Of a DNA stretch of 16,856 nt, positions 6,510 to 14,659 are shown in pieces. Position 1 is the first letter of the stretch, and every line of letters begins with the position of its first letter. Location of the stretch: positions 1-16,856 of the forward strand of contig JBHASY010000005.1 of NCBI GenBank assembly GCA_041831635.1, given 5' to 3'. The DNA comes from Acetoanaerobium sp041831635 (GTDB taxonomy: Bacteria > Bacillota > Clostridia > Peptostreptococcales > Filifactoraceae). Made by a program: the position numbers and the translations under genes. The notes under the pieces were generated by a model. The model was not told the origin of the DNA. It saw only the letters and a program-made list of their open reading frames with translations, and made no database searches.

Positions 6510-7742
6510 TTATAATTTCTTGCTGTAAAACCTTACTTTAATAACAAAATTATTTTCTTCATCTACCTCAGCCAAAATCTTTGCATTATGCTTTTCAGTT
6601 ATCACTTTAGCTATAGAAAGACCCATTCCGTTTCCGCCCTTTTCTCTGGTTCTTGCCTCGTCCAGTCTGTAAAATCTGTCGAATATTTTACTCAAATCCT
6701 GAGAATTTTCCAAATCGCAGCTGTTTGAAACCGAAAAAACGACATCTTTGCTCTTAGAAAGCTCAATTAAAATATTTCCTTTATCATTTACATATTTAAA
6801 TGCATTCTCCAGCAATATATTTATAAGCTGAGCTATACTTCCTTTGTCGGCTCGAATGTATACGTCATCCTGAATATTTGTTTTTAAATCCATATTCGTG
6901 TTCATAGCAGAAAATTCCGACACAGCATCTTTTAACGCTTTACTAAAATCAAATTCCTGAAATACAAAGTTACCTGCATTTTCCTCAAAAGTTGAGATCA
7001 TAAGCATCTGCTCAATTAAGTATTTAAGTCTTCTAATTTGATTTTTATTGCTTATAGTCCATTGATTTTCGCCTGAAACCATTTCCAGAACTTCATTGTT
7101 TGCCGACAGGATTGCAAGCGGCGTTTTAATTTCGTGACTGGCATTATTTATAAATTCTTTTTGACTGTTTAAATTATCTACAAAAGGTCGTACTGCTTTT
7201 TTTGATAAAAAAACGAGTAGCAAAAACACTATAAACAAAGATATAAGCAAAACTACTAAAGAAACAGTGAGAAAGTTTTTGTTTATATCCTGCTCCTTGC
7301 TTATATTCAAAAATACTATCAATGAAGTTGCGTCTTTTTCACTAACTAAATATCTATAATCATCTACAGTTCCCTTTGATTGTTTACCTTCCAATATTTC
7401 ACTTACATATTTAATAGCATCATCTGAAACATCTGCCGCTATGTTAATATTGTCAATAGAAACAATCGTCTCTGTATCAGACACCCTTACAGTGAAGTAT
7501 CTATTAAGATATCTTCCCTCAGGTCCAAGTTCAGCTCTTTTAAAAAGTCTGTCATCTGAGCCTTTGTGTTCATTAAAAGGCATTTGTCCATCATTATCAC
7601 TGATTATCGAGAGTAATTCATCACTGTTTTTATTCATTTTATATATGTTCGCTAAGTTAATAGAAGTCAGTACTATGACCATAACCGTAGCAATCGCAAC
7701 CATAGCGACTAAAACAAATCTCCATCTGAGTTTATCAGTCAC
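6510..7742 (-). CDS. Two-component sensor histidine kinase
   Basis: A 410-residue membrane sensor that would autophosphorylate and pass phosphate to the regulator encoded just upstream. Order: TM1 about 10-31, an extracytoplasmic sensor region (32-157), TM2 about 158-180, dimerisation domain with phospho-acceptor His203 in NNASHEIKTPLA, then the ATPase domain with N box Asn313 (LLENAFKY), F box IFDRFYRLDEAR (353-364) and G2 box GGNGMGLSIAK (369-379). The G1 box is weak: the expected DxGxG is replaced by SNSCDLENS. The start is GTG at 7742; the first eight bases, GTGACTGA, overlap the end of the response regulator, so the two are translationally coupled. The signal sensed is unknown. Confidence 0.93.
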   Translation of the reverse strand: MTDKLRWRFVLVAMVAIATVMVIVLTSINLANIYKMNKNSDELLSIISDNDGQMPFNEHKGSDDRLFKRAELGPEGRYLNRYFTVRVSDTETIVSIDNINIAADVSDDAIKYVSEILEGKQSKGTVDDYRYLVSEKDATSLIVFLNISKEQDINKNFLTVSLVVLLISLFIVFLLLVFLSKKAVRPFVDNLNSQKEFINNASHEIKTPLAILSANNEVLEMVSGENQWTISNKNQIRRLKYLIEQMLMISTFEENAGNFVFQEFDFSKALKDAVSEFSAMNTNMDLKTNIQDDVYIRADKGSIAQLINILLENAFKYVNDKGNILIELSKSKDVVFSVSNSCDLENSQDLSKIFDRFYRLDEARTREKGGNGMGLSIAKVITEKHNAKILAEVDEENNFVIKVRFYSKKL

Positions 7743-8412
7743 AATCCACCTCTATCCTATAGCCTAATCCTCTAATGGAAGCTATGTTTACCTTTGAATT
7801 TAACTTTAAAAGTTTCTTTCTCAGAGAACTTATATTTACCCATACTACATTTATTTCAGCATCTGACTCGTACCCCCAAATTTTATCCATTATTAAGTCT
7901 TTAGATAAAATTTGTTTTGAGTTTAAAATGAGCAGTTCCATAGTTTGAAATTCTTTTTTGTTCAAAACCGCTTCTTGCTTTTTACATACAAGCTTATACG
8001 TGTTTCTGTCTAAAAAAATATCTCCGAATTCAAGTATGTCCGAGTTAAACTCTGCCGGTCTTCTTAGCAAAGCCTTTATCCTCGCAAGCAGTTCTTTCAT
8101 CTCAAACGGCTTTGTAAGGTAATCGTCGGCTCCCAGCTCAAGTCCCGTAACTTTATCGTCTACATGACTTTTTGCAGTTAGCATAAGTATCGGGGCTTTG
8201 CAATTTTTTTCTCTTAGTTTGCTTAAGACCTGATATCCGTTCAGCTTCGGCATCATTACATCCAGTATGATAATGTCGTAATCCACTTCTTGTGCATAAG
8301 AAAATGCGTCTTCTCCGTCATATACAGCATCAACGATATAGTTGTTGTGTTCCAGCAGCATAACCAGAGCATTTGAAAGTTCTTTTTCGTCTTCTGCCAG
8401 CAATATCTTCAT
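7735..8412 (-). CDS. OmpR/PhoB-family response regulator
   Basis: A 225-residue transcription factor. The receiver domain (1-118) has the acidic pocket E7-D8, phospho-acceptor Asp51 (IIILDVMMP), Thr79 and Lys101 (LTKPF). The winged-helix DNA-binding domain (about 128-222) shows the OmpR features LNKKEFQTMELLILNSKQILSK and SSLRKKL...IRGLGYRIE. I chose ATG 8412 because GGGGTGA lies five bases upstream and this gives the usual family length; a longer frame from 8445 has no such site, and 8415 is the adjacent alternative. It is first in a two-gene operon with the kinase. Upstream, TTAACTT/AAGTTAA inverted sequence between about 8450 and 8485 may be an autoregulatory site. Confidence 0.93.
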   Translation of the reverse strand: MKILLAEDEKELSNALVMLLEHNNYIVDAVYDGEDAFSYAQEVDYDIIILDVMMPKLNGYQVLSKLREKNCKAPILMLTAKSHVDDKVTGLELGADDYLTKPFEMKELLARIKALLRRPAEFNSDILEFGDIFLDRNTYKLVCKKQEAVLNKKEFQTMELLILNSKQILSKDLIMDKIWGYESDAEINVVWVNISSLRKKLLKLNSKVNIASIRGLGYRIEVDCD

Positions 8413-8537
8413 CATTATCACCCCACGATTAAAATTTATTTGCATCTTTAAAGTATCTTAACTTTAAAAACTAAAATGAAGTTAAAATTATTGTAATATA
8501 AACTATATACCCTTATTTCAGATAAATACTTATTTTA

Positions 8538-8583
8538 AAAAGGCTCTTTAAAGACACGCTGTTCGTTCTTTAAAGAGCCTTTT
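8538..8583 (-). terminator. Strong intrinsic hairpin after the cation ATPase gene
   Basis: A perfect 17-bp stem, 8538-8554 (AAAAGGCTCTTTAAAGA) with 8567-8583, and a 12-base loop. It lies 52 bases beyond the ATPase stop, with A's on one side and T's on the other so it could work in both directions. It insulates the downstream two-component operon from read-through. Confidence 0.85.
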
Positions 8584-8634
8584 ATTTAATAATATCTTAT
8601 GAAAAACATTTCGTATTTTATCTTAATAGTATAA

Positions 8635-11280
8635 CTATGCCGCATTTGATAAAGTCTCGTTTTCATTTAATTTCTTGCTTAAAGCGAATGTATCCTTTAT
8701 AAGTTTATAAACCTGAATTACAATTAGCGGTATTAAAGACAGTCCCAAAATTGACAGGTGCTGTGTCATAGTAAGTTTGCTTACCTCGAACATTTTCATA
8801 AGAGGAGGATAATTCATCACAATTAAAAGCATAATACCTCCTGCTATAATGGATAAAATGACATAGATATTGCTGAGAATTCCAATTTTGAAAATCGAAA
8901 ATTTCGAGCGACAGTTAAAACTGTGAAATAATCTCGAAAGACACAAGGTCGCAAATGCCATAGTACTTCCTACCAGATGGTCTCTTCCTGAAAATCCTAT
9001 AAAATATGCCGTCATAGTGACTACCGCTATTAAAGCCCCTTGAACCGATATCTGTTTTATAAATTCTTTATTTATAATAGACTCTGTTCTCTTTCTCGGT
9101 CTTTCTCTCATAATGCTTTCATCATAAGGCTCAAGACCTATCGCTATGGCAGGAAGACTGTCTGTGAGTAAATTTATAAACAAAAGATGCACAGGAGCAA
9201 ACGGCGCCGCAAGTCCTGCCGCAGATGCGAAAATCACAGAAAATATACCGGCCGCATTTCCTGATAATAAGAATTTAATAGAATTTTTTATATTGGCATA
9301 TATAGAGCGTCCTGCAGATATCGCTTTGACTATGGTTGCAAAGTTATCGTCCGTTAAAACCATAGTGGCTGCTTCTTTTGACACTTCAGTTCCAGTTATT
9401 CCCATTGCTACTCCTACATCAGCCTGTTTCAGAGCAGGAGCGTCGTTTACTCCGTCGCCGGTCATAGCTACTACCATAGATTTTTTTTGCCAAGCTCTTA
9501 CTATTCTTATTTTATGCTCAGGCGACACTCTTGCATATACACTTACATTTTCAACCATATTGTAAAGTTCATCATCTGTCATAGTTTCTATCTCGTAGCC
9601 CTCTAAAGCTTCGGTCTCTTCTTTAATTATTCCTATATGCTTTGCAATTGCAATAGCTGTAGTCTTATGATCTCCTGTAATCATAACAGGTTTTATTCCC
9701 GCATAAATACAGTCTGATACGGCCTGCTTAGACTCAGGTCTTGGCGGATCCATCATAGCTATCATCCCTATAAAAATCAATTCATCTTCATCGTCTAATT
9801 TAGGCTCATAATCATTTTCGTATTCCTTACATGCAAAGCCCAAAACCCTAAGTCCGTTTTCAGCTAAGCTGTTGTTGTCGTACTTTATTTTGTTTTTTAT
9901 CTCTTCGGTTAAATCCTCTAATCCGTTTGAAGTCAAAATTTTATTTGATCTTTCAATTATCGTATCTACAGCGCCTTTCGTAATCATAAGATTATTGTTT
10001 TCAAAAGCATTTACAGTGCTCATCATCTTTCTGTCCGAATCAAACGGAAGCTCAAATATTCTAGGGTTAGCCGTTCTCACATCTTTTTCGTAGATACCGT
10101 GCTCATTTCCCAGATTTACAAGTGCTATCTCTGTAGGATCACCTATGCTTGAGTTTTCAGAAACAGATGCATCATTACACAGTACGGAAAATTTTATAAG
10201 TCTGTCTATCAGTTTATTATCAGTAGTCTCATTACTGTCAGTTATTTTTTCATCTGTCCATAATTTTTGAACTTTCATTTTATTTTGAGTGAGAGTACCT
10301 GTTTTATCGGAACATATTACAGATATGCTTCCCAAACTCTCAACAGCATTTAATTTTTTTACTATCGCATTTGATTTTGACATCTTCTGTGTTCCAAATG
10401 CAAGCACTATAGTAACTATAGAGCTTAACGCCTCAGGTATAGCCGCTACAGCCAAAGAAACGGCAAACATAAACGAATCCACGATCGCCTTATCTCTTGC
10501 TATATCCACTATAAATACGATTGCAGATATAATTAAGATAAGTATAGAAAGATTTTTGCCGAAGTTGTCCAAAGTTTCTTGAAGAGGAGTCTTTCCGGCT
10601 TTTGCACTTTCAAGCATAGATGCAATTTTCCCTATCTCAGTTTTCATTCCGATATCGGTAACCACAGCTACAGCCCTTCCGTAAGTAGCATAGCTTCCGG
10701 AAAACACCATATTTTTCATATCTCCGATTGTGATATCGTCTTTGTCAATAGCTTCGACCTCTTTCGTAATGCTTTCCGATTCTCCTGTAAGCGAGCTTTC
10801 GTTTACCTGAAAACTATGAACCTCTATTATCCTCGCATCAGCACTTATATAATCTCCTGCGTCAAAATATATAATATCTCCTACCATAACCTCGCTTGAA
10901 GGTATTTCTTTTTTTACCTTATCTCTCATCACCTTGGATACCGGAGAAGAAAGTGCCTTTAATGAATTTATGGAGTTGTTAGCCTTGATATGCTGCACCG
11001 TGCCTAAAACCGCATTTAAAATAACAACAAAAATAACGACTATAGTGCTTTCATACTTTCCTAAGAGGGCTGAGATTATAGAAGCAATAATAAGCATTAT
11101 TACGAGAAAATCCTTGAACTGGCTGAGAAAAACCTTTAAAGGAGTATCTCTTACGACCTCATTGAGCTTGTTATAACCATATTCCGACCTTCGCTTTTGC
11201 ACTTTTTCCTCACTAAGTCCACAGGCATCCACCTCCAGCATTTTCATTACTTCTTCACTGCTTTTTTTGTAAAATTCCAC
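8635..11280 (-). CDS. P2A-type cation-transporting ATPase, probable Mn2+/Ca2+ exporter
   Basis: An 881-residue ATP-driven pump that would export divalent cations across the membrane. Motifs, numbered from the GTG at 11280: TGES 165-168 (actuator), VAAIPEAL in TM4 (P282, E283), phosphorylated Asp325 in SDKTGTLTQ, nucleotide-binding KGA around 436-437, TGDGVNDAPA from 607, and TM6 NLLTD with N703 and D707. TM5 has SGNAAG where SERCA has an Asn and a Glu three residues apart; the Glu position is Gly, so only one ion site is likely. Ten membrane segments are expected. The GTG at 11280 has GGAGGAG eight bases upstream; the TTG at 11286 is too close. The manganese riboswitch upstream argues for Mn2+ export, as for the yybP-ykoY-controlled P2A ATPase of Lactococcus; Ca2+ cannot be excluded. 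Confidence 0.9.
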   Translation of the reverse strand: MEFYKKSSEEVMKMLEVDACGLSEEKVQKRRSEYGYNKLNEVVRDTPLKVFLSQFKDFLVIMLIIASIISALLGKYESTIVVIFVVILNAVLGTVQHIKANNSINSLKALSSPVSKVMRDKVKKEIPSSEVMVGDIIYFDAGDYISADARIIEVHSFQVNESSLTGESESITKEVEAIDKDDITIGDMKNMVFSGSYATYGRAVAVVTDIGMKTEIGKIASMLESAKAGKTPLQETLDNFGKNLSILILIISAIVFIVDIARDKAIVDSFMFAVSLAVAAIPEALSSIVTIVLAFGTQKMSKSNAIVKKLNAVESLGSISVICSDKTGTLTQNKMKVQKLWTDEKITDSNETTDNKLIDRLIKFSVLCNDASVSENSSIGDPTEIALVNLGNEHGIYEKDVRTANPRIFELPFDSDRKMMSTVNAFENNNLMITKGAVDTIIERSNKILTSNGLEDLTEEIKNKIKYDNNSLAENGLRVLGFACKEYENDYEPKLDDEDELIFIGMIAMMDPPRPESKQAVSDCIYAGIKPVMITGDHKTTAIAIAKHIGIIKEETEALEGYEIETMTDDELYNMVENVSVYARVSPEHKIRIVRAWQKKSMVVAMTGDGVNDAPALKQADVGVAMGITGTEVSKEAATMVLTDDNFATIVKAISAGRSIYANIKNSIKFLLSGNAAGIFSVIFASAAGLAAPFAPVHLLFINLLTDSLPAIAIGLEPYDESIMRERPRKRTESIINKEFIKQISVQGALIAVVTMTAYFIGFSGRDHLVGSTMAFATLCLSRLFHSFNCRSKFSIFKIGILSNIYVILSIIAGGIMLLIVMNYPPLMKMFEVSKLTMTQHLSILGLSLIPLIVIQVYKLIKDTFALSKKLNENETLSNAA

Positions 11281-11308
11281 TTGCAAATCTCCTCCTCATT
11301 TTGTAAAT

Positions 11309-11348
11309 AAAAAAGACTCTGCAGCTAGAACAAACTAGCTATAGAGTC
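11309..11348 (-). terminator. Riboswitch expression-platform terminator
   Basis: On the minus strand GACTCT-AT-AGCTAG (11348-11335) pairs with CTAGCT-GC-AGAGTC (11328-11315), with a two-base internal mismatch and six-base loop, followed by six T's. It is a full intrinsic terminator between the aptamer and the ATPase start. Its 5' arm contains the CTATAG bases that form the 3' strand of aptamer stem P1, so aptamer and terminator exclude each other. Confidence 0.85.
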
Positions 11349-11437
11349 TCACAAAACAATACTGTCTGCAAAGCCGGGACGAATCCGAAATGGCGACTTT
11401 GAATCCCGCTTTGGGCGGGCAGTTACTCCCCCTATAG
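11339..11437 (-). ncRNA. yybP-ykoY manganese riboswitch
   Basis: Read on the minus strand, the leader has the landmarks of the yybP-ykoY aptamer: GGGGAGTA just after the 5' strand of P1, a hairpin CCCGC...GCGGG, the CAAAGTCGCCA loop, CCCGGCTTTGCAGACAGT, and GAGACT at the 3' side. P1 is CTATAG (11437-11432) with CTATAG (11344-11339). The family binds Mn2+ at the junction of the two coaxial arms. Since P1 uses bases needed by the terminator at 11309-11348, Mn2+ binding should favour read-through, giving an ON switch for the ATPase. The call is by recalled consensus; a covariance-model search would settle it. Confidence 0.88.
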
Positions 11438-11526
11438 GAAATATATTTTGTTTTCGGTCAAAAATCACCGGCATAATCCGTTTTCATTATCAAGCAAAAT
11501 CTCACACACGAAATATGCTCTGTTTG

Positions 11527-11559
11527 ATTATATTAACACCTATAAAAGTATTTTGTCAA
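11527..11559 (-). promoter_or_regulatory. Promoter of the riboswitch-ATPase transcript
   Basis: On the minus strand TTGACA (11559-11554) is followed after 18 bases by TAATAT (11535-11530), overlapping TATAAT (11532-11527). It lies ten bases after the stop of the upstream gene and gives a leader of roughly 80 bases before the aptamer. No terminator separates it from the upstream ABC operon, so some read-through into the riboswitch is possible. Confidence 0.75.
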
Positions 11560-11568
11560 TTACATTTT

Positions 11569-12189
11569 TTACACTCCAAACTTGTCTGCGTAAAGCCTGT
11601 AATTATCGTCCAGTTTAATCCTAAACCCGCCATAACCTATGTAGGCTTTATCTCTTTCGAGTTTACTGAAATCTACTATCCTGGAGTCTATGTGGATATA
11701 CTTTACTATTTCATTTTTTCTGACAAATACAATCACAGTATCAGCCTTTTCTTCCAAGAAATTTTCTTTTCCCAGCACATTTGGATTTTCTATAGGAAGT
11801 CTTGTTTTATAATCTTTGTCGATTTTTAAAACATCTAAATTTTCAACTCCGCTTTCTTTCATTACCCTTTCGACATCGGCTGTATTGCTCACATAAATTT
11901 TATCGCTGCCTTTATCATCTCCATAGCTGCTAAACTCATTTCCTATACTGATATACAATTCTCCGCTGTCCATGTATACATACTCTTCATCCGGATTTTC
12001 TAAATTCTCCTCATAATATTGTCTATCAGAAACCATATTCTTTCTTAACGTAAGCAAATCTATTTCCGTTTCGGTTTCCAAGCTTATTGATCTGTAGTCT
12101 TTTACATCTATAGCTCCCATAAATATTCCTGTGAACAAAAATACGAGAGATAACGACAGAATTTTTTTATGATTAACTGTTAACTTCAT
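11569..12189 (-). CDS. Membrane-anchored extracytoplasmic protein, unknown family
   Basis: A 206-residue protein with an N-terminal hydrophobic segment (about 10-29, ILSLSLVFLFTGIFMGAID) preceded by lysines, which would be a signal anchor, and an acidic extracytoplasmic remainder without further membrane segments or cysteines. I do not recognise a family. It is the last gene of the GntR-ABC operon, 12 bases after the permease, with AGGAGGG well placed before its ATG. The position suggests a partner of the transporter, for example a substrate-contact or lipoprotein-like subunit, but this is inference only. Confidence 0.75.
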   Translation of the reverse strand: MKLTVNHKKILSLSLVFLFTGIFMGAIDVKDYRSISLETETEIDLLTLRKNMVSDRQYYEENLENPDEEYVYMDSGELYISIGNEFSSYGDDKGSDKIYVSNTADVERVMKESGVENLDVLKIDKDYKTRLPIENPNVLGKENFLEEKADTVIVFVRKNEIVKYIHIDSRIVDFSKLERDKAYIGYGGFRIKLDDNYRLYADKFGV

Positions 12190-12201
12190 TTGCTTTCCCT
12201 C

Positions 12202-13239
12202 CTAAGACACTCTGCTTTTCTGTATGAGATAAATAGGAATTTTATATCCTGCAAATCCTCCCACCGCATATCCTATGATTAAACCCGGCATACCGAGAGC
12301 CATCATTCCGCTGAATATTATACCTCCTGCCAGTATACTTGAGATAAATACTCCGAATCTGAAGAATTTTTCCAAAGACTCGAATGTCAAAACCTCAGCG
12401 TTCTTTTCCATTTTAGAAACCTCAAATAAAACCAGAGCCAGCAGGAGCATTGCAACAGATATAATCAGCAGTCTGAATGAAAATATCATCTGCATAGAAT
12501 CGGAATACTCAAATATTCTAAAGAAAAATCTTATAGGAGATATCATTTCAAAATATACTGAAAAAGATCGAAGCGTATTATCATAAAACATATTTGAGCC
12601 TCTTGCAAAGTTGTAAAATTTCTCACTGCTAAAGTAAATCATCTCGAAAAACACCATAGGAAAGACCCCGAAAATGTAAGTGCAAAAAAACTGCCCTATC
12701 GACGAGCCGAAAATCATACCAACGATGCAGCTGAATGAAAACATAGCAATCGAAAATGCCGAGTAGCTGAGCATCCATATGACAATTTGACTTACAGTAA
12801 GCAAATCTCCTACATATTCACTTGTAAATCTCATAACCAGAAGTGTGCTTCCCGCAGCTACAAAGGGAACAACTAAAATAAATATCCCAAGCATAACTTT
12901 ATTAAAAAATATTTCAATCCTGCTAAACGGTCCCGAAACCATTATCTCAATGGTTTTCTTTCGCTTCTCTTCACCTATAAGAATTATCGCAATAAACACG
13001 GGAACTATTAAAGCCAGAGTGGTAACAATTTCGTTTTCTAAACTTAAAACTCTTTTTATAGTATAAAGAACGCTACTCCCTTCGGCGTAATTTTCCGAAT
13101 TTAATTTGTCCAAATTCCTTGCTAAATTGTATGGCACAGACATAATAATTACAAACAGATAAATATAAAAAGCCCATCCTGTCATAAGCCAGTCTTTTTT
13201 TAAAAGAGTTTTGTTAAATGGTAACACTTTTGACAGCAT
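12202..13239 (-). CDS. ABC-2 type transporter permease
   Basis: A 345-residue integral membrane protein with hydrophobic segments at about 20-38, 71-89, 116-136, 150-178, 182-202, 254-272, 296-316 and 317-335. The cytoplasmic turn GEEKRKKTIEIMVSGPFSRIEIFFNK after the second segment matches the E-R-x-T-E-L-S-P-S-R pattern of ABC-2 permeases, where the coupling helix meets the ATPase. The ATG at 13239 follows GGGAGGGGAAGG and overlaps the end of the ATPase gene by 26 bases; a longer frame from 13278 lies deeper inside that gene. Together with the ATPase it would form an exporter; substrate unknown, but YtrA-linked systems often answer to cell-wall-active compounds. Confidence 0.88.
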   Translation of the reverse strand: MLSKVLPFNKTLLKKDWLMTGWAFYIYLFVIIMSVPYNLARNLDKLNSENYAEGSSVLYTIKRVLSLENEIVTTLALIVPVFIAIILIGEEKRKKTIEIMVSGPFSRIEIFFNKVMLGIFILVVPFVAAGSTLLVMRFTSEYVGDLLTVSQIVIWMLSYSAFSIAMFSFSCIVGMIFGSSIGQFFCTYIFGVFPMVFFEMIYFSSEKFYNFARGSNMFYDNTLRSFSVYFEMISPIRFFFRIFEYSDSMQMIFSFRLLIISVAMLLLALVLFEVSKMEKNAEVLTFESLEKFFRFGVFISSILAGGIIFSGMMALGMPGLIIGYAVGGFAGYKIPIYLIQKSRVS

Positions 13240-14113
13240 ATCCTTCCCCTCCCATTCTGTGTATAAATATCTCCTCAAGTGTCATATCGAGCTTTTCCAT
13301 TATGATAGGTTTGTACTTCATCGCCTTGCTTTTAAACAGTTCATAATGCTCATCTATTACTATCTCATACACCTTTCCGTAGTGTTTCTTGGAAATGAAA
13401 TTAAATTCCTCCTCGAACTCTTTAGGCATATCCTGCTCAAAAGCAATTTGGATTTTTTTATACTTATATTTCAAGTCCTCCATATCCTCCTGAAGAACCA
13501 TTTTGCCTTTATCCATAAAGCCTATTCTGTCCGAAACCTGCTCCAGTTCTGAAATATTGTGCGTCGAAATAAGAACGCAGGTATCTCTGCTTGATACATC
13601 TTGTACGATGAGGTTAAGCACCTCTCTTCTGATAAAAGGATCAAGTCCCGATGTCGGCTCGTCCATCAATATTGCCTTTGGCATACAGCTTAAATTCATA
13701 AGTAAAGCAAGCTGAGTTTTCATACCCTTAGAAAGGTGCTTTATTCTCTTTTTTTCCGAGAAAGTAAAAATTTCTCTAAGCGTCTGATATCTATCCTCGT
13801 TCCAGCCTTTACACATACCTTTGTAAAATTCTTTCATCTCTTTTACTGTAAACGTGGGATAAAAATTTAAATTATCGGGAACATACCCTATGCACGAACG
13901 GATTTCGTGCGAAGTTGCAATATCCTGCCCGTCAAGAGTAACACTTCCCTCATCAGGCATATATATTCCTGCAAGCAACTTTATAAGAGTAGTTTTTCCC
14001 GCACCGTTAGGCCCTATTAACCCGTAGATAGAACCCGACTTTAAATTTATATTAACACCCTTTATTACAGGGTCATTTGAATATTTTTTACAAATATTAT
14101 TACCTATTATCAT
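13214..14113 (-). CDS. ABC transporter ATP-binding protein
   Basis: A 299-residue nucleotide-binding subunit. Walker A is GPNGAGKT (34-41), Walker B ILMDEP (D151, E152), D-loop SGLDP, and switch His185 in STHNISE. The signature is LSKGM (127-131) rather than LSGGQ, as is common in ABC-2 export systems linked to YtrA-type regulators, and the Q-loop position reads YVPDN instead of having Gln. A C-terminal part (about 215-299) extends beyond the core domain. ATG 14113 is preferred, with AAGGGGTG seven bases before it; the GTG at 14122 overlaps the GntR stop and would leave no spacing. It is the second gene of the operon and couples ATP hydrolysis to the ABC-2 permease. Confidence 0.93.
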   Translation of the reverse strand: MIIGNNICKKYSNDPVIKGVNINLKSGSIYGLIGPNGAGKTTLIKLLAGIYMPDEGSVTLDGQDIATSHEIRSCIGYVPDNLNFYPTFTVKEMKEFYKGMCKGWNEDRYQTLREIFTFSEKKRIKHLSKGMKTQLALLMNLSCMPKAILMDEPTSGLDPFIRREVLNLIVQDVSSRDTCVLISTHNISELEQVSDRIGFMDKGKMVLQEDMEDLKYKYKKIQIAFEQDMPKEFEEEFNFISKKHYGKVYEIVIDEHYELFKSKAMKYKPIIMEKLDMTLEEIFIHRMGGEGYAVKSVTI

Positions 14114-14118
14114 TTTCT

Positions 14119-14502
14119 TCACCCCTTTACAACAATGTCGTCATAAATTTCCTTTATATATTCAACCAGTTCATCCTTTGAAAGATCCAAATATATAGCC
14201 TCCACGACCATTTTTTTTAATTCTTCCATAAGCCTGCTCCTTTTTAAAAGTTTATCATTAGCTTTTATATCTTCGGAAATAAATGTTCCTTTCCCTCTGA
14301 GTGTGCTTATTATCCCTTGCCTTTCAAGTTCCTGATACGCTTTTTGCACAGTGTTGGGATTAAGTGTCATTTCCTTAGACATCTCTCTAACGGACGGAAG
14401 CTTTTCTCCCGGAAGCAAAACTCCCTTTACTACCAGCTCCTTTATAGAACCGATTATCTGCTCATATATGGGAGTACGACTTCTCATATCAATTTTGAAC
14501 AA
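14119..14502 (-). CDS. GntR-family regulator, YtrA subfamily
   Basis: A 127-residue repressor: winged helix at about 8-75 (RTPIYEQIIGSIKELVVKGVL, PSVREMSKEMTLNPNTVQKAYQELERQGII, GKGTF) and a short two-helix C-terminal domain, the YtrA form lacking a large effector-binding domain. I take the TTG at 14502 as start because AGGAGG lies eight bases upstream and the protein then begins with the usual FKID; a GTG at 14511 abuts the AGGAGG itself. It heads the ABC transporter operon and its stop is five bases from the ATPase start, so it very likely regulates that operon, probably through the repeats at 14529-14558. Confidence 0.92.
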   Translation of the reverse strand: MFKIDMRSRTPIYEQIIGSIKELVVKGVLLPGEKLPSVREMSKEMTLNPNTVQKAYQELERQGIISTLRGKGTFISEDIKANDKLLKRSRLMEELKKMVVEAIYLDLSKDELVEYIKEIYDDIVVKG

Positions 14503-14528
14503 TTCATTCACCTCCTGAGTAAGTTTGT

Positions 14529-14558
14529 CAGTTTGTATTATTTGTACTGTTTGTATTA
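14529..14558 (-). promoter_or_regulatory. Candidate operator of the GntR regulator
   Basis: CAGTTTGTATTA (14529-14540) is repeated at 14547-14558 as CTGTTTGTATTA (plus-strand reading, one base different, 18-base period). The repeats lie just downstream of the -10 box, over the expected transcription start, where a bound repressor would block initiation. Direct rather than inverted arrangement is unusual for GntR proteins. Confidence 0.5.
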
Positions 14559-14564
14559 CTGTAA

Positions 14565-14593
14565 ATAATACGCTAAAAAATTAAAAAAGTCAA
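14565..14593 (-). promoter_or_regulatory. Promoter of the GntR-ABC operon
   Basis: On the minus strand TTGACT (14593-14588) and TATTAT (14570-14565) are exactly 17 bases apart, both close to consensus, 63 bases before the chosen start codon of the regulator. Confidence 0.75.
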
Positions 14594-14645
14594 ATGCAAA
14601 ATTTGAGTTTTAACAATTAAAGAATAATTTTTCTTTTTTTTTTTG

Positions 14646-14659
14646 CAAACATATGTTCT
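14646..14659 (+). promoter_or_regulatory. LexA (SOS) box upstream of the radical SAM gene
   Basis: CAAACATATGTTCT matches the Gram-positive LexA consensus CGAACATATGTTCG at 12 of 14 positions; on the other strand it reads GAACATATGTTTG, the form seen in clostridia. It lies 20 bases upstream of the -10 box and overlaps the -35 position, where a repressor would block polymerase. Confidence 0.7.

Noticed and set aside
9146..11176. Several plus-strand frames of 73-139 codons across the ATPase gene
   Set aside because: All are antisense to a P-type ATPase with complete motifs; none has a start signal or family features.
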